A stretch of DNA of 64,000 nucleotides from Cellulomonas palmilytica (GTDB taxonomy: Bacteria > Actinomycetota > Actinomycetes > Actinomycetales > Cellulomonadaceae): the NCBI RefSeq assembly GCF_021590045.1, contig NZ_CP062221.1:992001-1056000 (forward strand). Reading direction: 5' to 3'. Positions 6,486 to 19,148 of the stretch are shown here, in pieces (within the stretch, counting starts at the first letter, position 1; each line of letters begins with the position of its first letter). The notes beneath the pieces are model-generated. The model made no database searches, was not told the DNA's origin, and saw only the letters and a list, made by a program, of their open reading frames with translations. Position numbers and translations under genes: made by a program.

Positions 6486-9122
6486 ATGGCGGCGCAGACG
6501 ACCGCAGCAGGTTCGGTCCGCCCGGGGGAGCGGGGTACCCCGGCCCTCGCCCGCGCCCGGCGGACGGTGCCGCACCCGGTGCACGTGGTGCGTCGCCCGG
6601 CGGTCGAGGCGCTGCTGGAGCGTTCGGTGGACCGGCGGCTGACGGTCGTCTCGGCGGGTCCCGGGTGGGGCAAGACGGTCGCGGTCGCGCAGTGGGCCGC
6701 GACGACGGAACGGCGGGTCGCGTGGTTGACGCTCGAGCCGCACGACGACGCGCCGGGTGCGTTCTGGAGCGACGTGCTGGAGGCGCTGCGCGCGAGCGGG
6801 GCCGTGCCGGACGGTCATGCGCTCGCGACGCTGCGCGTGCCGGTCGCCGCCTCGCCCGAGTTCCGCTCCCAGCTGCTGCGCGGCCTGGAGGACCTGCCGG
6901 AGCCCGTGGTGCTCGTGCTCGACGACTTCCACCACGTCCAGCGCCCCGAGGTGGTCGAGGGGGTCGAGGACCTGCTGCGCTACCCGCTGCCGCTGCGGGT
7001 CGTCGTGGTCGCCCGGCTGGACCCGCTCGTGCGCGTGCACCGCCTGCGGGTCGAGGACGAGCTCGCCGAGGTCGTCGCGGACGACCTCGCGTTCGACGCG
7101 TCCGCGGTCGCGGCGCTGGGGGTCGAGCGCGGGCTGACGCTGACGAGCGACGACGTCGCGCGCGTGCTCGCCGACACCGACGGCTGGGCCGTGGGCGTGC
7201 GGCTGCAGCTCAGGTCCCCCGCGGGTGCGCGCGCGGCGACACGACCGGACCAGGACGCGTCGGACTACCTCGTCGCGGAGGTGCTGACGCAGCTGCCGCC
7301 CGACGTGCAGCGCGTGCTGCTGATGACGAGCGTCACGCGCTCGACGTGCGCCGACCTGGTCGAGGCGATCCTGCCCGGGGCGGACGCGGTCGCGCCGTGG
7401 CGCGCGTTCGTCGAGCACAGCGCGTTCGTGACGCCGCTCGGGGCGGGCGGGGCGTGGTTCCGGTACCACCCGCTGCTGCGCGAGATCCTGCTCGGCCGGC
7501 TGTCGGCCGACGACCACGAGTCGTGGCGCGCGGCGCACCGCAACGCGGCGGTGTGGCTCGTCGGGCACGGGGAGCCCCTGCTCGCGCTCGAGCTCGCCGC
7601 GCGCATCGAGGACTGGTCGCTGTTCGGTCGGGTCTTCGTCGACAGCGCCGCCGTGGGTCTCGTCGCGGTCGAGCGCGAGGCGCTCCTCGAGCTCGTGGGG
7701 CGCGTGCCGTTCGCGGACCTGGAGCCGGACCCGGCCGTGGAGCTGTGCGCGTCGGCGCTCGCCGTCCTCGGCGGGCGGTTCGTGGCGGCCATGGCGCACG
7801 CGCAGCGGGCCCGCGAGCTCGTCGCGGGCTCCGAGGCCACCCCGCAGCTCGTCGCGCTGCTGGAGATCCTCACGGCGAGCGCCGCGCGCGGCCTGGGTGA
7901 CCCGGCGACGACGACGACGTCGGGCGCGGCCGCGCTCGCGGCGCTGGACGCCGCGCCCCTGCCGACGCCGGTGTGGCCCGCGTACCGCGCGCTCGCGGCG
8001 AACGCGCACGCGGTGGGGCTGTTCTGGGGCGGGGACGTGGTCGGTGCGCGAGCGCGCCTGGAGTCGCTCGTGCGGGCGTGGGAGGGCGCACCGCCGTTGC
8101 TGCCGCTGGTCAACGCACGCGCGTACCTCGCGCTCGCCGCGGCGCTCGACGGTGACCTGGCGCGGGCGGCCCGGACGGGGCGTCACGTGCTCGCCGACGC
8201 GACGGCCCTGGGCTGGTCCACCTACCTGCAGTGCCGGTGCGCGTACGCGGCGCTCGCGTGGGTCGCGATCCTGCGCGGCGAGGTCGACGAGGCGGACCGC
8301 CTGCTCGTGCGCGGCCTGGCGAGCGACCTGGGAGGCGAGGAGCCGCCCACGGAGACGGCGATCCACCTCATGCAGGCGCTCGTCGCGGTGCAGCGCGGGC
8401 GGACCCGCGCGGCGCGCGCGGCCCTGCACGCGGCGGGCGCGCTCGACGCGTCGGTCTCGCCCGTGCTCGCGGACCTCGCGTGGCGCGCGAGCCTCGAGAC
8501 CGCGCGCCTGCTGGGCGAGGCCCCGCCCGACCTGTCGGCGCTCGGCGCCTCGCGGGACGTCGTCCTGCTCGCGGACGCCCGCGCGCGGCTGGACCGGGGC
8601 GAGGCGCGCGCGGCGGTCCAGCTCGCGTGCGACGCGCAGCGCCACGCGCGCGCGGACGGGGACGTGCTCGGCGAGGCGGAGGCGTGGGTCGTCGCGGCCG
8701 CCGCGTACCAGCAGGTGGGCGACCCGGCGCGGTGCGACGACGCGCTCGACCGCGCGATCGACGTGGCCGCGCCGTCGGTGCTCGCGCGGCCGTTCCTGCT
8801 CGTGACGTCGCCCGCGCTCGCCACCCGGCTGCGCCAACGTCTCGAGCTGCACCCCGGCGAGCTCGCGGACGTGGTCCGGCGCCTCGCGCCGGTCGAGCCC
8901 GCCGCGCACGAGCCGGAGCCGCTGCTCGACCCGCTGACCAGCCGCGAGCTCGCGATCCTCGCGGCGCTGCCGACCATGCAGACCAACGCGGAGATCGCGG
9001 CGGACTTCTACGTCTCCGTCAACACGGTCAAGGCGCACCTCAAGGCGCTGTTCCGCAAGCTCGGGGTGGACAGCCGACGTGAGGCGGTGCGGCGGGCGCG
9101 CGAGCTGGGACTGCTGACCTGA
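6486..9122 (+). CDS. LAL/MalT-type LuxR transcriptional regulator
   Basis: An 878-residue large ATP-binding LuxR regulator. The N-terminal STAND ATPase has Walker A SAGPGWGKT (56-64) and Walker B VLVLDDFH. The middle (about 380-800) is Ala/Leu-rich helical repeats of TPR type, the probable inducer-sensing part. The C-terminus has a LuxR HTH (LTSRELAILAAL ... NAEIAADFYVSVNTVKAHLKAL). Proteins of this class oligomerise on binding ATP and an inducer. It stands between the divergent DUF6325-like gene and the MFS/P-type ATPase operon, which are plausible targets. It ends 3 bp from the convergent MFS stop. Confidence 0.92.
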   Translation: MAAQTTAAGSVRPGERGTPALARARRTVPHPVHVVRRPAVEALLERSVDRRLTVVSAGPGWGKTVAVAQWAATTERRVAWLTLEPHDDAPGAFWSDVLEALRASGAVPDGHALATLRVPVAASPEFRSQLLRGLEDLPEPVVLVLDDFHHVQRPEVVEGVEDLLRYPLPLRVVVVARLDPLVRVHRLRVEDELAEVVADDLAFDASAVAALGVERGLTLTSDDVARVLADTDGWAVGVRLQLRSPAGARAATRPDQDASDYLVAEVLTQLPPDVQRVLLMTSVTRSTCADLVEAILPGADAVAPWRAFVEHSAFVTPLGAGGAWFRYHPLLREILLGRLSADDHESWRAAHRNAAVWLVGHGEPLLALELAARIEDWSLFGRVFVDSAAVGLVAVEREALLELVGRVPFADLEPDPAVELCASALAVLGGRFVAAMAHAQRARELVAGSEATPQLVALLEILTASAARGLGDPATTTTSGAAALAALDAAPLPTPVWPAYRALAANAHAVGLFWGGDVVGARARLESLVRAWEGAPPLLPLVNARAYLALAAALDGDLARAARTGRHVLADATALGWSTYLQCRCAYAALAWVAILRGEVDEADRLLVRGLASDLGGEEPPTETAIHLMQALVAVQRGRTRAARAALHAAGALDASVSPVLADLAWRASLETARLLGEAPPDLSALGASRDVVLLADARARLDRGEARAAVQLACDAQRHARADGDVLGEAEAWVVAAAAYQQVGDPARCDDALDRAIDVAAPSVLARPFLLVTSPALATRLRQRLELHPGELADVVRRLAPVEPAAHEPEPLLDPLTSRELAILAALPTMQTNAEIAADFYVSVNTVKAHLKALFRKLGVDSRREAVRRARELGLLT

Positions 9123-9125
9123 GGC

Positions 9126-10747
9126 TCAGCCGCCGAGCACGGACTCGGCGGCGTCGTTCGGCTGCGGGTCGGGCCGGCGGCGCATGCGCAGCGCGACGAG
9201 CACGCCCGCGGTCCCCGCGACGAGCGGCACGAGCAGCGCGATCTGCAGCGCGCGCGGGCGGACCTCGGTGTTGATGCGCAGGACCTCGTCGGCGATCTCG
9301 GGCGGCTCGTCGGCGAGCAGCGCGGTGAGCTGTGCGTCGCTCATGACCTGAGCGTCGTCCTCGAGCGCGCGGGCGATCTGCTCCTTGTCGTCGGGCGGCA
9401 GCACGTCGCTCGCGTCGGCCTGCGCGGTGAAGCCGAACGCGATCGACGCGAGCATGACCGCCCCGGTGAGCGCGAGCCCGAACGACAGGCCGAACGACCC
9501 GGTCGCGGAGTTGACGCCCGCGGCCTCGCTGACGCGGGCGCCGCTGATCGGGGACAGCGTGTAGTTGTTGAGCTGCGAGACGAGCAGGCCGAGCCCGCAC
9601 CCGGCGACGACGAGCGGGACGGCCAGCCACCAGCCGGACGTCGCGCGCGGCACGACGGGCAGGAGCGCGGCGACGCCGACGACGAGCAGCGCGAACCCGG
9701 CGAGCACGACGACCGCGGGCCGGGTGCGGCCGGCGCGCTTCCCGGCGAGCAGCGCCGCGGCGAACATCGACAGCGACAGCGGCGCGATCGACAGGCCGGC
9801 GAGCATCGCGTCGTAGCCGAGCACCATCTGCAGGAAGATCGGCAGCGAGATCATCGCGCCGCCGAGGGCGATCTGCTGGAGCATCTGCTGCGTCACGCCG
9901 AGGCGGAACAGCGGCGCGGCGAACAGCGTCGGGTCGATGAGCGCGGGGCGGCCGGCGCGGTGCCGCACGACGAGCCAGCGCGCGAGCCCGAGCAGCGCCG
10001 CGAGCCCGACGACGAGCAGCGCACCCACGGACTCGCCGCCCTCCTGCCAGACGAGCACGCCGAGCACCACGCCGCCCATGCCGAGCACGGACAGCACCGC
10101 GCCGACCGGGTCGACCGTGCGCTCGCCCTCGTACGGTGCGTCGTGCACGAGCTTCGCACCGGAGAGCACGACGAGGATGATGATGGCCTCGAGCCCGAAC
10201 GCGACCCGCCAGGACAGGTACGTGGTGATGAACCCGCCGAGCAGCGGCCCGACGGCCGCGGCGATCGACGCGGCGGCACCGACGAGCGCGTAGACCCACT
10301 TGCGCGCCGGGCCGGAGAAGTTGCCGTGGATGAGCGACTGCATGGACGGCAGCAGCAGCGCGGCGCCCAGCCCGCCGACGACGGCCCACAGCACGACGAT
10401 CGTCGTGAGCCCGGTCGTGAACGTCATCGCGACCGCGCCGACGAGGTACCCGCCAAGCCCGAGCAGGTACGCACGCTTGCGGCCGAACAGGTCGCCGAGC
10501 TTGCTGCCGATGAGGATGAACGCGGCCGAGACGAGCGCCTCGAGCGCGATCGCGGTCTGCACGCCGCTGACCGTCGTGCCGACGTCCCGCACCACGGCGG
10601 AGATCGACACGTTCATGATCGACGTGTCGACGACGAGCACGAACATCGCCATCGCGAGCAGCACCGCGAGGCGCCGCGCGGGCCCCTGCACCCGGGCGGA
10701 CGCCTCGTCGGGAGCGGGGTCGAGCGGCGCCCGCTCGTCGGGACCCG

Positions 10748-10751
<4 letters not shown>
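9126..10751 (-). CDS. MFS transporter, 14-TM DHA2 type
   Basis: A 541-residue integral membrane permease with the family signature LVVDTSIMNVSISAV in TM1 and GSKLGDLFGRKRAY in the first cytoplasmic loop. About 14 membrane segments can be counted. A hydrophilic insert of ~60 residues near the C-terminus (DASDVLPPDDKEQIARALEDD) sits outside the last membrane span. The GTG start overlaps the upstream ATPase stop by 4 nt (GTGA), so the two are translationally coupled. It probably exports drugs or other toxic compounds; the substrate cannot be told. Confidence 0.88.
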
Positions 10752-13474
<2,723 letters not shown>

Positions 13475-13684
13475 GGTTCCTCCCGGTGCCTCGGCTCCCA
13501 CGCTCACAGGCGCGCCCGCCGGGTGGCCTCACCCGTGCCGGGTGACGCGCCCGACGGCGTGCGGGTCGCGGCGGGCTTGCGCAGGTCAACGCGGCGGCGA
13601 CTACCCGAGACGGGTGATTCAGCAGTGCGGCGGGGTCCCGAGAGTGGTCACGTCAACGAGGGTCCCCGTGGGGAGGAGACGACG

Positions 13685-14068
13685 ATGGACTTCTGGGACT
13701 GGTTCTGGTTGATGGTGTGGTGGTTCTGCTTCTTCGCGTACCTGATCCTGCTCTTCCAGATCATCGCGGACCTGTTCCGTGACCCGTCGATCGGCGGCTG
13801 GGCGAAGGCGTTCTGGGTGGTCGGCCTCATCGTCCTGCCGTTCCTCGTGGCGCTGATCTACATCGTCGCGCGCGGCAAGGGCATGGCGCAGCGGCAGCTG
13901 AAGGAGGCCGTCGAGAACAAGGCGGCCGCCGACGAGTACATCCGGGCGACTGCGGGGACCACCAGATCCGCGGCATCCGAGATCGCGGACGCCAAGGCGC
14001 TGCTCGACGCCGGCGCGATCTCGCCGGACGAGTTCGCGGTGCTCAAGTCACGCGCGCTCGCGGCCTGA
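13685..14068 (+). CDS. Membrane protein with PLDc_N-like segments and a SHOCT tail
   Basis: A 127-residue protein. It starts with a Trp/Phe-rich membrane segment (DFWDWFWLMVWWFCFFAYL), has a second segment (AFWVVGLIVLPFLVALIYIVARG), and ends in a SHOCT-like helix pair (IADAKALLDAGAISPDEFAVLKSRALA). The arrangement matches small actinobacterial PLDc_N/SHOCT proteins. SD GGAGGAG lies upstream of the ATG. It is divergent from the P-type ATPase and likely belongs to the same membrane-stress block. Confidence 0.85.
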   Translation: MDFWDWFWLMVWWFCFFAYLILLFQIIADLFRDPSIGGWAKAFWVVGLIVLPFLVALIYIVARGKGMAQRQLKEAVENKAAADEYIRATAGTTRSAASEIADAKALLDAGAISPDEFAVLKSRALAA

Positions 14069-14074
14069 GCGCGC

Positions 14075-14107
14075 ACGTCGGGCCCGGTGCGATGCCGGGC
14101 CCGACGT
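14075..14107. terminator. Terminator after the PLDc_N/SHOCT gene
   Basis: Perfect 13-bp stem ACGTCGGGCCCGG / CCGGGCCCGACGT with a 7-nt loop, 6 bp after the stop codon. Confidence 0.8.
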
Positions 14108-14166
14108 CGTGCCCGGGGCCGGTGCGCGTCGCGCGCAGCGTGGGCGCCTGGTCCTAGGCTCGGGCC

Positions 14167-15630
14167 GTGCCCCGCCGTCATGTGCGTCTGGTTCCACGCC
14201 CCGCTGAGCGCGACGTCGACGCCGCCGTCCGCCGCGGTCTCGCCGCGCTGCGCGCCGAGCTCGAGGTCCCCGTGGCGTTCCCCACGGCGGTGCTGGCCGA
14301 GGCCCGGCAGCGCGCGACGCAGGGACCGCGGCCCGCCGAGCGCGTCGACGCGCGCGAGCTCCCGCTCGTGACGATCGACCCGCCCGGATCGATGGACCTC
14401 GACCAGGCGCTGCACGTCGAGCGCCACGGCAGCGGCTACCTCGTCCGGTACGCGATCGCCGACGTGGCCGCGTGGCTCGAGCCGCGCGGCGCGATCGACG
14501 ACGAGGCCCGCGGCCGCGTCACCACGCTGTACGCGCCCGACGGCCGCACCCCGCTGCACCCGCCGGAGCTGAGCGAGGCCGCGGCGAGCCTGCTGCCCGG
14601 TCAGGACGTGCCGGTCGCGCTGTGGGAGGTCGAGCTCGACGACGCGGGAGAGCCGCGGCACGTCGCCGTGCGGCGCGCGACGGTCCGCTCGACGGCCCGG
14701 CTCACGTACGACGAGGCCCAGCAGGCGATCGACGCGGGCGCCGGGCTCGCGGCGGACGACGGCCCGCTCGCGCTGCTGCGCGAGGTCGGCGAGCTGCGCC
14801 TGGCCGCCGAGCGCGCGCGGGGCGGGATCACGCTGCCGATGCCCGAGCAGGAGGTCGAGCTCGGCGACGACGGCACGTGGCGGCTCGTCAGCCGGCGCAC
14901 GCTGCCCGTCGAGGAGTGGAACGCGCAGATCTCCCTGCTCACCGGCATGTGCGCGGCCGAGCTCATGCTCGACGCCCGGATCGGCGTGCTGCGGACGCTG
15001 CCGGCGTCGCGGCCCGAGGACGTCGCGCGCCTGCGCCGCACCGCTGTCGCGCTCGGCGTGGACTGGCCCGACGGCCGGCAGCCCGGCGAGGTGCTCGCGG
15101 GGCTCGACGCCGCCGACCCGCGGCAGGCCGCGGTGCTGACCGACGCGACGACGCTGCTGCGCGGCGCCGCCTACGCGGCGTTCGACGGCGAGCGCCCGGC
15201 GGAGCCCGGCCACGGCGCGATCGCCGCGCCGTACGCGCACGTCACCGCGCCGCTGCGCCGGCTCGTCGACCGGTTCGCGACCCAGGTGTGCCTCGCGGTC
15301 GCGGCCGACACCGAGCCCGACGCGTGGGTGCGCGAGGCGCTGCCCGAGCTCCCGGACCTCATGACCGCGGGGGACCGTCGCGCGTCGGCGTACGAGCGCG
15401 GGTGCCTGGACCTGGTCGAGGCCGCCCTGCTCGCGGGCCGCGAGGGCGAGGTGTTCGAGGGCATGGTCGTCGACGTCTCGGGCGGCGGCACCAAGGGCGT
15501 GCTGCAGCTCGCCGACCCCGTGGTGCACGCGCGCGTCGCCGGCGAGGGGTTGGCGGCCGGCACGCGGGTGCGCGTGCGGCTCGTCGACGCGGACGTCGAG
15601 AAGCGGTCGGTGACGTTCGAGGAGGCGTGA
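14167..15630 (+). CDS. RNB-domain ribonuclease (RNase II/R family, short form)
   Basis: A 487-residue 3'-5' exoribonuclease of the RNase II family. The metal-binding signature IDPPGSMDLDQALH (Asp cluster of the RNB domain) is followed by GYLVRYAIADVAAWL. It lacks the N-terminal cold-shock domains of full RNase R and keeps a short C-terminal OB/S1-like region (EGMVVDVSGGGTKGVLQL). This short form is common in actinobacteria. GTG start. The downstream YdeI-like gene overlaps its stop by 1 nt. Confidence 0.9.
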   Translation: MPRRHVRLVPRPAERDVDAAVRRGLAALRAELEVPVAFPTAVLAEARQRATQGPRPAERVDARELPLVTIDPPGSMDLDQALHVERHGSGYLVRYAIADVAAWLEPRGAIDDEARGRVTTLYAPDGRTPLHPPELSEAAASLLPGQDVPVALWEVELDDAGEPRHVAVRRATVRSTARLTYDEAQQAIDAGAGLAADDGPLALLREVGELRLAAERARGGITLPMPEQEVELGDDGTWRLVSRRTLPVEEWNAQISLLTGMCAAELMLDARIGVLRTLPASRPEDVARLRRTAVALGVDWPDGRQPGEVLAGLDAADPRQAAVLTDATTLLRGAAYAAFDGERPAEPGHGAIAAPYAHVTAPLRRLVDRFATQVCLAVAADTEPDAWVREALPELPDLMTAGDRRASAYERGCLDLVEAALLAGREGEVFEGMVVDVSGGGTKGVLQLADPVVHARVAGEGLAAGTRVRVRLVDADVEKRSVTFEEA

Positions 15631-16226
15631 TGCCCGGACCCCGTGACCCGCAGGCGCTGCACGTCCACGCGGAGACGGTGGCCGAGTGGCGTGCCTGGCT
15701 CGCCGAGCACCATGCGGGGACCGACGGGGTCTGGCTCGTGATGTGGCGCCCGTCCACCGGTCGTCCGCGCGTGACGTACGAGGAGGCGATCGAGGAGGGC
15801 CTCTGCTTCGGGTGGGTCGACTCGATGTCGGGCCCGGTCGACGCCGAGCGCTCGCGCCTGTGGTTCACGCCGCGCCGTCCGGGCAGCCCGTGGTCGCGCA
15901 CCAACAAGGAGCGGGCCGCGCGCGTCGACGCGGACGGTCGCATGACGGACGTGGGCCGGTCGGTGATCGAGCGCGCGAGGGCCGACGGCTCGTGGACGTA
16001 TCTCGACCAGGTGGAGGACCTCGTCGTGCCCGACGACCTCGCGGCCGCGTTCGACGGCCTGCCCGGCGCGCGCGAGCGGTGGGACGGCTTCTCGCCCGCG
16101 GCGCGCAAGGCCGCGCTGCGGTGGATCCTCGACGCGCGCCGCCCCGCGACCCGCGAGGCACGCGTGGCCGAGACGGCGCGGCTCGCCCAGCAGGGCGTCC
16201 CGGCCCACCAGCAGCCCCGGGACTAG
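15630..16226 (+). CDS. YdeI/OmpD-associated family protein
   Basis: A 198-residue soluble protein. The N-terminal part (WLAEHHAGTDGVWLVMWRPSTGRPRVTYEEAIEEGLCFGWVD) and the C-terminal FSPAARKAALRWILDARRPATREARV are typical of the YdeI/OmpD-associated (OmdA-like) family, whose biochemical role is not settled. SD GAGGAGG within the end of the RNB gene; start and stop overlap as TGATG. No export signal. Confidence 0.85.
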   Translation: MPGPRDPQALHVHAETVAEWRAWLAEHHAGTDGVWLVMWRPSTGRPRVTYEEAIEEGLCFGWVDSMSGPVDAERSRLWFTPRRPGSPWSRTNKERAARVDADGRMTDVGRSVIERARADGSWTYLDQVEDLVVPDDLAAAFDGLPGARERWDGFSPAARKAALRWILDARRPATREARVAETARLAQQGVPAHQQPRD

Positions 16227-16294
16227 AGCGTCCCGGGGCCGCCGGCGGTGCCGACGGGTACCTGCCGGCGGGAACCGGCTGTCGTGTGCGACGG

Positions 16295-17863
16295 TCAGGC
16301 CGCGACGGCCGCCTCGGTCGGCAGGTCGGTGCGCCGCGCCGAGACCACGACGAGCGCGATGACCAGCGACAGCGCGAACAGGCCCGCACCGACGAGGTAG
16401 GCCACGTGGTAGCCCGCGACGTTGGCCGCGGCCTGCGTCGCCGGCGAGGCCGGGTCGGCGCCGCCCGCGACGAGCGACGTGAACTTCTCCGTGGTCGCGG
16501 ACAGCGCGAGCGTGCTGAGCAGCGCGATGCCGAGCGAGCCGCCCACCTGCTGCGCGGTGTTGAGCGTCGCGCTCGCGACGCCCGCGTCGTGCCCGCCGAC
16601 CCCGACGAGCGCGGTCGAGGACACGGGGATGAACACCATCGCCATGCCGAGGCTCATCACCACGAGCGCGGGGAAGACCACGGTCCAGTAGTCGGAGCCG
16701 GGCTCGGTGCGGGTGAGCATCACCATCGCGGCGGTCGCGAGCGCGAGGCCCGTCACCATGAGCGGCCGCGGACCGGTCTGCGGCAGGAGTCGCGCGACGA
16801 CGCCCGCGAACGCGATGAGCACGAGGCTGAACGGCAGGAACGCGAACCCGGTGCGCAGCGGCTCGTAGCCCATGACGTACTGGAAGTAGAACGTCATGAA
16901 CAGGAACATCGACATCATGCCCGCGCCGGTGAGCAGGAAGATGAGGTACGACCCGCCGCGGTTGCGGTCGAGCACGATGCGCAGCGGCAGCAGCGGGTTG
17001 GCCACGCGCCGCTCGAGCAGGACGAACGCCGTCAGGAGCGCGACCGCCCCGATCAGGAGCGTCAGCACGAACGGGTCGGTCCAGCCGACGGTGCTCCTCG
17101 TCCCGTCCGGGTGCACGACGGTCCGCGCGGCCTCGGTGAAGCCGTAGACGAGCGCGACGAGCCCGACGGTCGACAGCAGCGCGCCCGGGATGTCGAAGCG
17201 GGTGTCGCCGTGCGCGCGGGACTCGCGCACCACGCGCACGCCGATCGCGGCCGTGACGAGCGCGATGGGCAGGTTCACCAGCAGGCACCAGCGCCAGTCG
17301 AGGTACTCGGTGAGCGCGCCGCCGGCGATCAGGCCGATGGCGGCACCACCGCCCGCGATCGCGCCGAACACGCCGAACGCCTTGGCGCGCTCGCGCGGCT
17401 CGGTGAACGTCACGGTGACGATCGCGAGCGCCGCCGGCGCCAGCAGCGCACCGAACACGCCCTGCAGCGCACGGGCACCGAACAGCGTCGCGCCGTTCGT
17501 CGCGAGCCCGCCGAGCGCGGACGCGGCCGCGAACCCGACGAGCCCGACGAGCAGCGCGCGCTTGCGCCCCATGTAGTCGGCCACGCGGCCGCCGAGCAGC
17601 AGGAGCCCGCCGAACGCGAGCGTGTACGCCGTGACGGCCCACTGGACGTCGGCGTCGGCGATGCCCAGGTCCGCCGCGGCGGACGGGAGCGCGATGTTCA
17701 TGATCGACGCGTCGAGGACGAGCATGAGCTGCGTGATCGCGACGACGGCGAGGATCCGCCAGCGGCGCGGGTCGGGAGAAGCGGTGTCCGCGGCGCGCGG
17801 CGCTCCCGGGGTCCCGGGGGCGACCTCGTCGGCGGCGACCGTCGTGGTGGGTGGCTCGGACAT
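16295..17863 (-). CDS. MFS drug exporter, EmrB/QacA (DHA2) family
   Basis: A 522-residue permease with 14 predicted membrane segments. Signature regions are MLVLDASIMNIALPSAAADLG in TM1, LLLLGGRVADYMGRKRAL in loop 2-3, and the motif C-like FGAIAGGGAAIGLIAGG in TM5. Expected to export drugs by proton antiport. The ATG at 17863 (GGAGA 8 nt upstream) is preferred to an upstream in-frame start, whose extra 72 residues are Pro/Arg-rich and non-coding in appearance. No regulator gene is adjacent. Confidence 0.88.
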   Translation of the reverse strand: MSEPPTTTVAADEVAPGTPGAPRAADTASPDPRRWRILAVVAITQLMLVLDASIMNIALPSAAADLGIADADVQWAVTAYTLAFGGLLLLGGRVADYMGRKRALLVGLVGFAAASALGGLATNGATLFGARALQGVFGALLAPAALAIVTVTFTEPRERAKAFGVFGAIAGGGAAIGLIAGGALTEYLDWRWCLLVNLPIALVTAAIGVRVVRESRAHGDTRFDIPGALLSTVGLVALVYGFTEAARTVVHPDGTRSTVGWTDPFVLTLLIGAVALLTAFVLLERRVANPLLPLRIVLDRNRGGSYLIFLLTGAGMMSMFLFMTFYFQYVMGYEPLRTGFAFLPFSLVLIAFAGVVARLLPQTGPRPLMVTGLALATAAMVMLTRTEPGSDYWTVVFPALVVMSLGMAMVFIPVSSTALVGVGGHDAGVASATLNTAQQVGGSLGIALLSTLALSATTEKFTSLVAGGADPASPATQAAANVAGYHVAYLVGAGLFALSLVIALVVVSARRTDLPTEAAVAA

Positions 17864-18234
17864 GGGGCGGGTCTCCGTGGGTGAGGGCGCGCGGTGGCAC
17901 GCAGGGTCGGTCGACCGCCGCGGCGCCGGGCTGGAGCGGGGCGCGCGGTGGAGCGGGTCTGGCAGCTCGGGGAGCGGGTCCGGGAGCAGAGCGGGCAGCG
18001 GGTGCCTGAGGGGCCGTGCGAGCGGGCGTCCGGATGACGTCCGTCCGAAGGGCCAGACGCTAACGAGGGGGTCTGACACGTCCTGATACGTCCGGTCCGC
18101 GCCGAGGCGCGCGGCGCCCGACGCGTCCCCGTCGTCGTCGGACGGTGTCAGCAGACCTCGCGGCGGCGGCGCAGGTCAACGCATATTCGCCCAGAGCGGA
18201 CGGATCCTCCGTTTTCTTCCTGCCCGGCAGCCGC
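17864..18234. other. Intergenic region between MFS exporter and PPOX-type gene
   Basis: No convincing gene. It contains degenerate GAGCGGG repeats (17936-18005) and, at 18073-18100, two ACGTCC-type half sites in TGACACGTCCTGATACGTCC that could be a regulator site for the exporter promoter. No regulator is encoded next to it. Confidence 0.4.
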
Positions 18235-18696
18235 TCAGTGGAGCCAGAGCCCGTCGCGCATGAGGACCCGCCCGGCGAGCTCGTCGGCCTCTCGCCACGC
18301 CTGCACCTGCGTGGGCCGCACCAGGAACCACCGGAACGACGCGTCGGCCCGCGGGTCGAAGCCCGAGCGCCGCACGAACCGATCCGTCGTCGCGGCGTCG
18401 AGCTCGTCGAGCGCGAGCACCTCGACGGACCCGTCGACGAGCACGACGTCGCGCAGCTCCCCGAGGGCGAGCCGCGTGGTGCGCGTCGCCGCGAGGTTGC
18501 GGCCCGTCGGGCTCGTCGCCGACGTCGCGAGCAGGACCGTGCGGCCGTCCCAGTCGAACGACAGCGGGACCAGGTACGGCGCGCCGTCCGCCGACGCGGT
18601 CGCGACCCACAGGTCCACGTCGTGCGCCAGGCGGTGCGCGGTGTCCCGACGACGCTGCTCGCGCGTGCGCGGGGCGGGGTCCGGTGCGGCGGCCAT
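18235..18696 (-). CDS. Pyridoxamine 5'-phosphate oxidase-family FMN-binding protein
   Basis: A 153-residue split-barrel protein. The core (VDLWVATASADGAPYLVPLSFDWDGRTVLLAT) matches the PPOX-like FMN/F420-binding fold, including the strand order around the cofactor. The C-terminal region (WFLVRPTQVQAWREADEL) is typical of the actinobacterial subgroup, where F420-dependent oxidoreductases are common. Cofactor and substrate cannot be fixed from sequence. The ATG at 18696 is chosen over an upstream ATG; neither has a strong SD. Confidence 0.82.
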   Translation of the reverse strand: MAAAPDPAPRTREQRRRDTAHRLAHDVDLWVATASADGAPYLVPLSFDWDGRTVLLATSATSPTGRNLAATRTTRLALGELRDVVLVDGSVEVLALDELDAATTDRFVRRSGFDPRADASFRWFLVRPTQVQAWREADELAGRVLMRDGLWLH

Positions 18697-18754
18697 GACG
18701 CGACCGTACGCCGTGCCCGCCGTTCCCGGCGGGCTCCACCGGCACACTGGACCG

Positions 18755-19144
18755 GTGACGCAGACACGCTGCCCCTGCTCGAGCGGGCTGACCTACGACG
18801 AGTGCTGCGGCCCCCTGCACCGCCAGGAGCGGACCGCCGGGACCGCGGAGCAGCTCATGCGCTCGCGGTTCAGCGCGTTCGCCGTCGGCGACGTCGAGCA
18901 CCTGCTGCGCTCGTGGCACCCCTCGACCCGCCCGACCACGCTGGACCTGGACCCCGACGTGCGCTGGTACCGCCTGGACGTGCTCGCGACCAGCGGCGGC
19001 GGCGTGTTCGACACCGCGGGGACGGTCGAGTTCGAGGCGTTCCACCGGGGCCCGGGCGGCCGGGGCTCGATGCGCGAGCTGAGCCGGTTCGTGCGCGGCG
19101 ACCAGGGCTGGCAGTACGTCGACGGCGACGCACGTCAGAATTGA
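18755..19144 (+). CDS. YchJ-family SEC-C motif protein
   Basis: A 129-residue protein starting with a Cys-rich SEC-C-like motif (CPCSSGLTYDECCGPLH) followed by the NTF2-like YchJ domain (AEQLMRSRFSAFAVGDVEHLLRSWHPSTRP). The Cys residues probably bind zinc. Family function is not well defined. GTG start; it ends 4 bp before the ThrE-like gene, so the two are probably co-transcribed. Confidence 0.88.
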   Translation: MTQTRCPCSSGLTYDECCGPLHRQERTAGTAEQLMRSRFSAFAVGDVEHLLRSWHPSTRPTTLDLDPDVRWYRLDVLATSGGGVFDTAGTVEFEAFHRGPGGRGSMRELSRFVRGDQGWQYVDGDARQN

Positions 19145-19148
19145 CCCC

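Noticed and set aside
5508..9038. Very long open frame on the minus strand across the LAL gene
   Set aside because: It is a GC-skew shadow of the plus-strand regulator; only its C-terminal part (5508-6398) shows real protein sequence.
17864..18079. N-terminal extension of the MFS exporter from 18079
   Set aside because: The extra residues are Pro/Arg-rich without structure and the ATG at 17863 has a better SD.
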